Position numbers and translations under genes: made by a program. A DNA stretch of 48,292 bases from Thalassospira mesophila (lineage in GTDB: Bacteria; Pseudomonadota; Alphaproteobacteria; Rhodospirillales; Thalassospiraceae). The DNA is taken from assembly GCF_002115755.1 (NCBI RefSeq), contig NZ_JFKA01000018.1, positions 1 to 48,292 of the forward strand. Reading direction: 5' to 3'. The notes beneath the pieces were generated by a model. The model made no database searches. It was not told where the DNA came from and worked only from the letters and a program-made list of their open reading frames with translations. The number at the start of each line of letters is the position of its first letter. Within the stretch, counting starts at the first letter, position 1. Below are positions 16,490 through 24,283 of the stretch, piece after piece.

Positions 16490-16555
16490 ATGAAAGCATC
16501 GAATTTTTCGGACGCACAAAAAGCGTTCATTTTCCAGCAGAGACTTGGCCAATAG
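16490..16555 (+). pseudogene. 5' stub of an IS3-family transposase orfA
   Basis: The frame starting ATG at 16490 after AAGGAG encodes MKASNFSDAQKAFIFQQ. This matches the usual beginning of orfA proteins of the IS3 family (M-[KR]-[AK]-S-x-F-[ST]-x-A-Q-K-A-F-I). Homology appears to stop around 16535, and the frame ends at 16555, so only about 17 codons remain. No inverted repeat of the insertion sequence was identified. It is a remnant left by deletion or recombination. Confidence 0.6.
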
Positions 16556-16616
16556 GCGCTTTCCATCGCTCATGATCAACATATGAAATAGGTGTGAAGC
16601 ATTTCTTGTCATGGCC

Positions 16617-19600
16617 TCATTCAGGCAGAACAAACTCTGGCCATAGCTTGTCTCCTCCTAATACAGATATGGGGGTGTCGATGAGAGGAAAACGATCCTT
16701 TGTGCTTGCCAGCAGAACGACAGCAGCATCGGTGCCTGAGAGAGCGTCCTTGTTTATCCTTAATGGTTCGGTCGTAACGATAACGCTCGCTCCTCCGGTG
16801 CGGGGGCTTATTCTGAGCGTATTGTGATCAATTTCCTCCGCGATCAGGCTAGGATACCCATTTAGGGTCAGGGATTCAGAGGCGTTCGTCTCATCGCTTG
16901 CTTCATCGGCTGTAATAATCGCCTCGTATAGCGTGAGCAATTCACTCTCATCACTTTCAGGTCCCCATAGGATACTATCAGCAAGCGTCCGCTTTCGGCG
17001 CATCAACGATTGCAAGAGACAGTCGAACGAACCGCGTTGCAGACGTGGGTGTATGGCAAGAGGAATGTGGATCGTCACGGGTCGCGTTTGGCCGATACGA
17101 TGGGTGCGGTCATTACATTGCTCCTCGACCGCCGGGTTCCACCAGCGGGTGAGATGAATGACATGGTTGGCGGCGGTAAGGGTCAAGCCTGTGCCCGCAG
17201 CCCTTGGTCCAAGGATGAGGACGTCGAACCCCTCATCGAGGTCTAGATGTCTTTGGAACCGCTTGGTAATCTCATGGCGATGCGAAATCGGTGTGGAACC
17301 GTTGATAATGTCCACGCGGGCGAGGGCGAATTCGATTTTTACTAATTCCGCGAACCAGTGTTGCACATCAAGGCTTTCAACGAAGACCAGGGCGCGCTCG
17401 CCTTTGTTCTTGATGCAGGTGAGGATATCCATAGCTGCGGATATCCGGGCCGACGAATGAGTGAAGCTATCCGGTGCTTCGCCCTCGATCAGCCCTGGAT
17501 GCAACGAGGTTCGACGGATATGATGAAGGAGCCCAAACAAGGTTTGACCGGGCCGACGTGCCTCATCGTAGCGCAAAGCTTGCACCGGCGGCATAATGCG
17601 GGGGTGAAGGACCCGCGTTTTGGTCGGCAGCTCGCGGGCAACTGTTTCCTTGGTTCGTCGCAGACCAAGACTGGGGTTTCCTGCCTGGGGTTGAAAGATA
17701 GCTGCGTGAAGGGCGCGCATATTTCCTGCCTTGGGGGTATCGAACGTCGTTCGGAAATCAGTGAGTGCCCCAAGTGCCCCCGGAAACAACTGGTCCATTA
17801 CAGCCCATAAATCGCGTGTTGCGTTCTCAACAGGTGTTCCCGTTAATCCGATCCGAAAGTCGGCATTGACCGCTTTAGCAGCGACAGCTCGGAGTGTGGC
17901 CGGGTTTTTTACGTTCTGTATCTCGTCGAAGACAACTACTGAGAACTGATTTTCAGTGAAGCTGACAGCATAGTTCGCTAACGTCTGGTAAGTCGTGATT
18001 GCTATGCGTGGCGTGTTGCCCTGGTAAAGTTCAGTGAAGTCGAGCCTTGCATGGCCATCCTGTATATCGCGGCCTCTGACATCGGTTTTGCGCGATTGTC
18101 GCAGTTCTGGTCCATAGAGCCGTACGGGATTACCCCAAAGTCCGGGCTCCAGATGGGCTTTAATCTCTTCTTCCCAGTTCCGGAGTAATGAAGTTGGTGC
18201 GACAATCAGGATTGGGCGATTGGGTATAGCCCCACTCAGTATTCCTTCGATCGATAACCAGGTCAGGAAGGATAAAGTTTGCAGTGTCTTTCCCAGCCCT
18301 TGTTCGTCGGCATTCAGGATGCCGGGCAGGCCGGCCTGCCATGCTTCTACTTGCCAGCGAAAGGCTTCAGTTTGATACGGACGCAGCTTTTGCTTGACTG
18401 CAGCGGGCATATTTGAGTTCAGGGTCTGGGGACGTTGCCGTAACCGTTCGCGAAACTGAAGTTCCCAGAAATTGTCGAGGGTGACCGGAAGAAAGGCAGT
18501 TACCTCGTCGTTGGGAACTGTGCTTTCTTTGCGTGCCAGATAAAGTTCAAGGCGGCGTTTTAGGGCTTCATATACAAGCGGTAAAGCGGGAACATCGCCA
18601 TAGGCTGTTGGTACGGTTGGCCGGTTTTCTGCAATGGCTTTTACCAAGGCTAAGACCAGTTCTTTTAAATCCTCGTCTGGAATTGTACCGAGAAGCTCGC
18701 CCAGGGCCGCGTCGATATCGTTTGGTAGCCAACTGGTGCCGCTGCCATCTGGTACTGCTATTTCAGGCTTTTTCCACTTGCGGATTTCAATTACACGCTC
18801 GGCCCATTCGCGTGTCTCAGCCCAAGCTGATTTGAAGGCGGACTCAACTGCTTCGACCTGGTCTTGAGGGGATGTAAGTTCGTTTAGTTTCCCGTCCTGA
18901 CGGAGCGCATCTTCTATCGCCTCAAAAATGATTTGTTCGGTATTTTCGAGGAAGTTCAGCTTCTCTTCTTCGGAAAGGGCGGCATGCCGTGAGATCACGT
19001 CGACCACGGGCATCGCGGATCGATCCAGAATCAGATAGCGGTTGTTGCTAATTTTATAGGCGGGTTGAGCGCCTTTTTTGTTTGCCTCTTGTTTGAAAGT
19101 TTCAAGCTCGTCTCCTGCGAGGGGGGAGCTTTCCGTTGATGCAAGGTCTTTTTCGCCAAGTTGGCTTGAAGTGAAGGGGATTGGGGCAAAAGAAGATGGG
19201 TTGGTTTCGTCGATGGAAAGTCCTACCCGGTCGCAAGAGACAATTTCGATATGCTTTAAAAATCCTTCGGGTTGAGCACCGTCACCCTCGACCATACCAA
19301 TAGCCTTACGGAAACGTGCCAGGGCTTCCCAATGCTCCGGCAGCGGTGCAGAGCTGTTAAAGGATTTTGACAACTCAATCGCGTCGAAAATTGGTGCCGG
19401 CAGCCGCATACGTTTAGAGCCGCTTTGGACTATCGACCCAATTCGGTTTAATTGAACCTGACGCCCGCCCTTTTCCCACCACCATTCGAGGGCGAAACGT
19501 TTGCTGCCTACAGTGGCAGGTGTAGCGGCATGGAAATCAAAGCCTGATAATCGGGGGGGCAAGCCCAATACTCTGGCAGAAAAGTCGTCCACCCTCGAGA

Positions 19601-19829
19601 GCATCCAATGGTCAAGGAACAAGGTGTCCGCTTCAAATCGATGATGATTGTTATCCCGATCTAATCCTCTGATACGGGCAAGAGTGATAGCGAACACGCG
19701 ATCCGATGTCTTCAAGCTATCGAAGTCAACACGTTCCCGTCGCCGAAACCGATCCATCAGGCCTTTTCGTTCTTGCGCAACGCTCAGTAGGCCTCCATTC
19801 GTGTCTACTGTGAATTGGAACCGGTTCAT
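16617..19829 (-). CDS. zorD: Zorya ZorD, SNF2-family helicase/nuclease subunit
   Basis: The 1070-aa protein has a long N-terminal region of unknown fold (about 1-470) and a Swi2/Snf2 translocase. Walker A is DEQGLGKT at 508-515 (Lys514) and Walker B is DEIQ at 635-638. The C-terminal helicase lobe ends in WWNPAVEEQCNDRTHRIGQ, the hallmark of this family. ZorD is the cytoplasmic effector that degrades phage DNA in type I Zorya. Start ATG at 19829 overlaps zorC by 4 bp. It is the last gene of the zorABCD operon. Confidence 0.9.
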   Translation of the reverse strand: MNRFQFTVDTNGGLLSVAQERKGLMDRFRRRERVDFDSLKTSDRVFAITLARIRGLDRDNNHHRFEADTLFLDHWMLSRVDDFSARVLGLPPRLSGFDFHAATPATVGSKRFALEWWWEKGGRQVQLNRIGSIVQSGSKRMRLPAPIFDAIELSKSFNSSAPLPEHWEALARFRKAIGMVEGDGAQPEGFLKHIEIVSCDRVGLSIDETNPSSFAPIPFTSSQLGEKDLASTESSPLAGDELETFKQEANKKGAQPAYKISNNRYLILDRSAMPVVDVISRHAALSEEEKLNFLENTEQIIFEAIEDALRQDGKLNELTSPQDQVEAVESAFKSAWAETREWAERVIEIRKWKKPEIAVPDGSGTSWLPNDIDAALGELLGTIPDEDLKELVLALVKAIAENRPTVPTAYGDVPALPLVYEALKRRLELYLARKESTVPNDEVTAFLPVTLDNFWELQFRERLRQRPQTLNSNMPAAVKQKLRPYQTEAFRWQVEAWQAGLPGILNADEQGLGKTLQTLSFLTWLSIEGILSGAIPNRPILIVAPTSLLRNWEEEIKAHLEPGLWGNPVRLYGPELRQSRKTDVRGRDIQDGHARLDFTELYQGNTPRIAITTYQTLANYAVSFTENQFSVVVFDEIQNVKNPATLRAVAAKAVNADFRIGLTGTPVENATRDLWAVMDQLFPGALGALTDFRTTFDTPKAGNMRALHAAIFQPQAGNPSLGLRRTKETVARELPTKTRVLHPRIMPPVQALRYDEARRPGQTLFGLLHHIRRTSLHPGLIEGEAPDSFTHSSARISAAMDILTCIKNKGERALVFVESLDVQHWFAELVKIEFALARVDIINGSTPISHRHEITKRFQRHLDLDEGFDVLILGPRAAGTGLTLTAANHVIHLTRWWNPAVEEQCNDRTHRIGQTRPVTIHIPLAIHPRLQRGSFDCLLQSLMRRKRTLADSILWGPESDESELLTLYEAIITADEASDETNASESLTLNGYPSLIAEEIDHNTLRISPRTGGASVIVTTEPLRINKDALSGTDAAVVLLASTKDRFPLIDTPISVLGGDKLWPEFVLPE

Positions 19830-21139
19830 GTTTGTTTGATCCTATCTCTGACCCAGCCTTTCCAATCACCGGTGTGTACGCGCGCATCAGCGTGAGGCTT
19901 GGGAAGCAAGATCTCGTTTATATTGTAGCTTGAGGCATAGAGCTGCGGGGTTGGGCGTATCGGGTTTGGAAAGGTATGGATCCTGAAATTGTGTGAACCC
20001 TCGACAAAAATCTTCTCGCCGATCCTTATGAATAATAGGCAGGTTCCTTTGCGCGGTATCTGTCGGCCAAAACTAAGGTAGGATTTATCCCCGGTGCGTT
20101 GATGCAGCTTGTTCGCTATTGGAATAATGTCATCGCCAAGTGCGAACCACGCTTCGTCTATACGGCCGTCTTCATAAATGCTCATCCAGAAAAGCCGCCG
20201 ACCAGGCCAATGGTTGTTGTTTTGTGTGTCCTGCTCCGCTTCTGTAACCACCTGGAACATGGCTTCCATGCTCTTGCGCGCCAACCATTTATTCAGAACA
20301 CGCCGATGAGGTGCCGCAACGAGATTCCAGAATGCAGGGTTGTCGCGCCTTGGATCACCGAACAGGGTGATCAGTCGATCAATGCACGTTTCGCGATAGT
20401 CGGGAGGGCATGATGCTGTTGTCCAGGGAGACAGAATGCAGTCAATTACTTCAGCCGAGCGTTTGTCATCCAACTTTGCCGCGTCGGCAGGTGCTGCCCA
20501 TGACAGGAGTTTATCGAGAGCTGGAATGGTCTTAGGGTTCGGGTTTTGTGTTAGAAATGCTGTGTGGGCTGATTCCATGAAGCCTGACCCGTGTGGCGCA
20601 GGGAGGCCCTCTTTGATTAGCCAATGGTACGGGTTTACGACGGTCGCCATTCGATTTCCAATTAATTGAGGACCAGCTTCAATATCCAGAAATTCGGGGC
20701 ATGAGAGAAACAAGTTCTGCCAACGATTGGGTAATTTGTCGGCGCGGGCTATGAGCAGGCTGTGTAAATGGGATGTCTTTGCTGAACCGCTCGACCATGT
20801 TTCCAGATATGCCCGTGCTATGGCATCGAGCAGACGCGGGTTGGTTGTCGCTATTGCTTCTGCAGTCAGAAACGTTTGGAGGTCGTTGGGTATAGGGAGT
20901 TCTTCTAACAAAGACGCGAGCAGTGCAATGGCAACATCACCGGTAGAAATTTCTTGCCAGTTGGCGGTGCGGGCTGACGCCGCTACACGTTGCACTATTG
21001 TCTCGGTATCGTTAGGGATTTTTGTTTCAACGTCCGGAAAAGCGCGTTTGATCTTCGTAACGGCGGTTTCTAACGGAACCATATCGAAGGACCGGGTTCG
21101 GAACTCTGGACTTAAGACAAGAAGATCAGCGAGGCTCAT
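19826..21139 (-). CDS. zorC: Zorya ZorC, EH-signature-type subunit
   Basis: This 437-aa protein sits exactly where type I Zorya operons encode ZorC, the EH-signature protein. It is soluble and helix-rich. Its C-terminal part (WPGRRLFWMSIYEDGRIDEAWFALGDDIIP, then FIRIGEKIFVEGSHNFRIHTF) resembles the EH-signature region as I know it. ZorC works with ZorD to sense and process DNA after the ZorAB motor signals. It overlaps zorB and zorD by 4 bp each. The call depends mostly on gene order with clear ZorA, ZorB and ZorD neighbours. Confidence 0.82.
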   Translation of the reverse strand: MSLADLLVLSPEFRTRSFDMVPLETAVTKIKRAFPDVETKIPNDTETIVQRVAASARTANWQEISTGDVAIALLASLLEELPIPNDLQTFLTAEAIATTNPRLLDAIARAYLETWSSGSAKTSHLHSLLIARADKLPNRWQNLFLSCPEFLDIEAGPQLIGNRMATVVNPYHWLIKEGLPAPHGSGFMESAHTAFLTQNPNPKTIPALDKLLSWAAPADAAKLDDKRSAEVIDCILSPWTTASCPPDYRETCIDRLITLFGDPRRDNPAFWNLVAAPHRRVLNKWLARKSMEAMFQVVTEAEQDTQNNNHWPGRRLFWMSIYEDGRIDEAWFALGDDIIPIANKLHQRTGDKSYLSFGRQIPRKGTCLLFIRIGEKIFVEGSHNFRIHTFPNPIRPTPQLYASSYNINEILLPKPHADARVHTGDWKGWVRDRIKQT

Positions 21140-22221
21140 CTTGCAACCCTTCTTGCCAATATGTCGCGAACACGAGTTAGGTCTTTGATATTTCGAGGAA
21201 TGGCTTGTTCTGTAATTGGCGAGAACATGATGAAGCGGATATCTATCCGACGGTTGGCATCTTTTCCGCCGTCAATTGCCTCATTAGCAATCGGACGTCC
21301 TTCGCCGTAGCTAGCCACGGAAAAAATGGGTTGTTTTTGAAGATTGAGAAATTTCAGAAGCATTGGATGTGCCGATATCATCACATTATAAATTGATGCA
21401 CCTCTGCCTGCTCCAAGCCCCATATTGTAAATATCGTTTCCATCGCTGTCGGTATGACCTTCGATCTGAATCGCATCAATAATAGTAGCGTTTGGATTGC
21501 AGCTTTCGGTCATGGCTGCATTATCAACTGTAAAACAACCGATTTCCGCGCTTAATATAGCTGCGATCTCCTGCATTTTTTCACGACCGTCCCGTGACGG
21601 TTTCTGTTGCCCGCGTGCGAACAACCCGTCGCCGCGAAATTGCAGGGCATCTTGTTTTAGTGAAATTTCAACGTCGATTTGGTCGTCAATTTCTTTGATC
21701 CTGCTGCGCACACGATTCAGTAATGACGCCAGTTCGGATGATGCGAGAATGTTGTAGCGGGCTATGGGGTTTTCCGTCTCTTTTTCGCGGAGCAATTCAT
21801 GCAGCAGTTCGATTTCCGCGCGTAGGTCTAGAATTTTCCGCCGCAGGTCGTCGGTTGGGCCAACATCCAAATCCTCGCGCAAGTTGGTCAATAACGTATT
21901 TCGTTGCTGGAGTTGCGCTAGCAGTTTTCGTTTCTCGACAGTAAGCGATTGAATTTGCTGTTGAAGGGTGCCAATCACGTTCTGATCGGTATTTTTTACC
22001 AGTTCGTCATAAAGCAGCAGTCGCTGGTGCATTAAGGCGATCTGGTCGTCTCGCTCGTCCAGCAGCTGTTTCGGTACGGTTTCACCTGGCGAGATTTGCG
22101 TGGCGAAAAAAGCAAGAAGGATGATGACAATAAATAGAAAGCCGATTGTCATATCGGTCATCGAGATAAAGACCGATTCCTCCTCTTCTTCTCCACGCCG
22201 ACGACGGAAAGGGTGTCTCAC
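21136..22221 (-). CDS. zorB: Zorya ZorB, MotB-like stator with OmpA/peptidoglycan-binding domain
   Basis: The 361-aa protein has a short basic-acidic cytoplasmic tail and one membrane helix (FISMTDMTIGFLFIVIILLAFF). The helix contains the conserved proton-channel Asp23. A periplasmic coiled coil follows at about 45-150. A C-terminal OmpA-like domain carries IEGHTDSDGND, then RRIDIRFIM, which binds peptidoglycan. With ZorA it forms a MotAB-like proton-driven complex anchored in the cell wall. The start is GTG at 22221, in a GTGA overlap with zorA, and it overlaps zorC by 4 bp. Confidence 0.92.
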   Translation of the reverse strand: MRHPFRRRRGEEEEESVFISMTDMTIGFLFIVIILLAFFATQISPGETVPKQLLDERDDQIALMHQRLLLYDELVKNTDQNVIGTLQQQIQSLTVEKRKLLAQLQQRNTLLTNLREDLDVGPTDDLRRKILDLRAEIELLHELLREKETENPIARYNILASSELASLLNRVRSRIKEIDDQIDVEISLKQDALQFRGDGLFARGQQKPSRDGREKMQEIAAILSAEIGCFTVDNAAMTESCNPNATIIDAIQIEGHTDSDGNDIYNMGLGAGRGASIYNVMISAHPMLLKFLNLQKQPIFSVASYGEGRPIANEAIDGGKDANRRIDIRFIMFSPITEQAIPRNIKDLTRVRDILARRVAR

Positions 22222-23711
22222 GTTTCGACCTCGTTAGGTTCACCTTCATTCGTCGACTTGGCGATGCTTTCCGGTTCAAAGGATTTGGCGTTCTCAATTA
22301 CAGTCTGAAGCACACCCAATGCTTCCACGAACCGATCTTGAACGCCGGAGCCATGCCGTTCCAGCCGGTCGATGGTTTTTGCTACTTCGTCCTGATAGGT
22401 CTTGAACGCTTTTTCGAGTTGTCCGTCGTAGGCTGCGGCCCTGCTTTCGAAGGATCTGATAAGGTCCCGGAGGGCGTTCATCGTTTCGGTGACAATTTCT
22501 TTTTCTTCGGTGATGGTTGTCTTGGCTGCGTTGACCATCGACACCGAACCTTCAGCAATTTTCAAGCTGTGATTGTTCGTTTCCTTGATGGTCTCTAGAA
22601 GGGAAGGAGTGGCTTCTCCGACAGCTTTGCCAGCAGTTGTTAACTGCGTACTAACCTGTTCCAATCGTTGGACAGATGTGTCGAGGGTTTGCGTTGATGC
22701 TTTTAGTGTGGTGTCGAATTGCTGGGCCGCCTGCTGAAGGCTGGTACCCATGGTATCAAGAGCGTTACTTGCTTCTTCAATCCGGGTGCAAAATTTTTCG
22801 AGAGCGCCACCTAATCCTGATGTAATATTTTCGCCCAATTTCCCGACCATATTGTCGATGTTCTTTATAGAGCTTTCGGTAACTTGTTTGAGCGGCGCGG
22901 AGAGCTCCGCAGTCATCGTTGTGATCAGGTCTTTCATGTCTAAAGTTTGATCTTCGACCGCCCTTAACTGCTTTTCGGCCAGCCCTTCAAGGCTGATGAA
23001 GTCCATTTTTTCCTCAAGCTTGACTGTAAAAGCATCAGCCTGATCCTCGATTTTGTGAACACATAATTTGAGCCAGAAATTCAAAAGAATAGAGCAGAGC
23101 AGACCTGAGAGAGAAATGGTGAACTTCGCAGATGCCTTACCGAGTAGGATGCGTAAAGCATTCATTGTTGCCGTTTGATCAGTAGTCTGGCCGTGAGGTA
23201 GAATATCTGCTGTGGAAGACAGTACAGCAACCAAACCAAGAAACGTAAAGAACAAGCCGACAGAGACGAACAAAGGGGGGTAAATGCGGTAGAACCTTAG
23301 CGAGAAACCGAGCTCATCGGCGTTCAGGAATGCTGATGGCCGGATTGCGTTTTTTACCGTGGTTTCATCGCCTGAACCTATTTCCAGAAGAGTTTCGCGG
23401 AACTCCTTAAATGCATTAGCCAGTCGGTGCGCGGGGCGAGTTTTCTGTGAATTTAATTTTTCCTCAAGGCTGGAAAGATCCAAATTTTTATGTCCGGATG
23501 CAGCCTTGTCGACGCTTATAATTGCATTTTTATAGGCAGTAATAAAAGAGCGGGACTTGTATCCGATCCATATCCCTAGTACCGCTGCAGCAGTAAAAAA
23601 TATCAGGCTGAGAAGTCCTGGCCAATAATCGGCAACAATCCAGTTGGCGATATAGAGAATTATCTCACCGGTCTTGGCTCCCGCCGCCATTGCTTGATTT
23701 ATCAGGTTCAT
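22218..23711 (-). CDS. zorA: Zorya ZorA, MotA-like proton channel with long cytoplasmic tail
   Basis: The 497-aa protein has three membrane helices, at about 31-50, 146-165 and 197-217, in the MotA/ExbB pattern. A long helical tail at 220-497 is rich in heptads (TMGTSLQQAAQQFDTTLKAS, then repeated STQ/LTT turns). In type I Zorya this tail projects into the cytoplasm and is needed to couple phage sensing to ZorC and ZorD. The tail here is shorter than in the E. coli protein as I recall it. Start ATG at 23711 follows AGG. It is the first gene of the operon, with a 570-bp non-coding gap upstream. Confidence 0.9.
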   Translation of the reverse strand: MNLINQAMAAGAKTGEIILYIANWIVADYWPGLLSLIFFTAAAVLGIWIGYKSRSFITAYKNAIISVDKAASGHKNLDLSSLEEKLNSQKTRPAHRLANAFKEFRETLLEIGSGDETTVKNAIRPSAFLNADELGFSLRFYRIYPPLFVSVGLFFTFLGLVAVLSSTADILPHGQTTDQTATMNALRILLGKASAKFTISLSGLLCSILLNFWLKLCVHKIEDQADAFTVKLEEKMDFISLEGLAEKQLRAVEDQTLDMKDLITTMTAELSAPLKQVTESSIKNIDNMVGKLGENITSGLGGALEKFCTRIEEASNALDTMGTSLQQAAQQFDTTLKASTQTLDTSVQRLEQVSTQLTTAGKAVGEATPSLLETIKETNNHSLKIAEGSVSMVNAAKTTITEEKEIVTETMNALRDLIRSFESRAAAYDGQLEKAFKTYQDEVAKTIDRLERHGSGVQDRFVEALGVLQTVIENAKSFEPESIAKSTNEGEPNEVET

Positions 23712-23916
23712 CGTTTGCCTGAGCGGACATTAATTTGTGTGGAATCTTGTGATGCCATTTTTAGTGATATTCCCCCTCGACGAGCTCGATCAGAAGTAAA
23801 TGAATGGTGACTATACGTGCAGTCATGATTGTACGCATGATTGTAAAATTCTCTCAATACTAATGTCGTGAGAGAAGTACATCGGTTCGTCTATGGGTTT
23901 TTTGATACAGCCTAAA

Positions 23917-23932
23917 ATTGTTTATAAACAAT
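23917..23932. repeat. Perfect palindrome ATTGTTTATAAACAAT
   Basis: This is a 16-bp perfect palindrome about 205 bp upstream of zorA. Its GTTTATAA core reappears in both arms of the larger inverted repeat at 24047-24094. It could be a repressor or recombinase site. Confidence 0.6.
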
Positions 23933-24001
23933 GTTTTCGTGATTCCATAAGCGGTGCTTGACAGTCGCCGATTGTGGAATTGACTAGGCCTGAACGGGGG
24001 T

Positions 24002-24104
24002 GAGAACAATATCATCTATCCCATTAACCTGATGATTGGTGCCTGAGATGGTTTATAAGCATGGACCGCTACAATTCCATCCTTATAAACCATCGATTGT
24101 TCTC
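24002..24104. repeat. Nested inverted repeat with GTTTATAA cores
   Basis: Inner 13-bp perfect arms GATGGTTTATAAG (24047-24059) and CTTATAAACCATC (24082-24094) flank a 22-bp loop. Outer 9-bp arms are GAGAACAAT (24002-24010) and ATTGTTCTC (24096-24104). The arrangement resembles a recombination or attachment site, or a large operator. It lies close to the relaxase 3' end, where cargo seems to have been added. Confidence 0.6.
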
Positions 24105-24283
24105 GGAATAATTACGATTTTCACATCAAAACTGCTGAGTTAGTGTTCGCCCGAATAAAACAGTGAATTTTAGCCCGACCTTGTACAATGTTTTCTCCAC
24201 TTGGCTTGTCTTGCTGTGGCGCAATATCTCCCCAAACGACGTAACATTTCGCGCCCTGTCGTGTTGCGATGACGGCGGAACAA

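Larger units (their letters stand above)
16108..16616. other. Scar region between the unknown cassette and zorD
   Basis: No intact gene lies here. The region holds a relaxase C-terminus-like fragment (16179-16385, minus) and an IS3-family orfA stub (16490-16555, plus). Together they mark a recombination junction between cargo modules. Confidence 0.65.
23712..24283. other. Non-coding gap between zorA and the relaxase 3' end
   Basis: This 572-bp region has no convincing gene. It should contain the zorA promoter on the minus strand, but I could not fix it. It holds a 10-bp direct repeat CATGATTGTA (23824 and 23836), an inverted repeat TTCTCTC/GAGAGAA (23849-23855 and 23870-23876), a 16-bp palindrome at 23917-23932 and a nested inverted repeat at 24002-24104. 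A 61-codon frame at 24121-24306 overlaps the relaxase end out of frame; I could not support it. Confidence 0.55.

Noticed and set aside
16339..16566. 75-codon minus-strand frame
   Set aside because: It overlaps the IS3 orfA stub on the other strand, which has a recognisable protein start.
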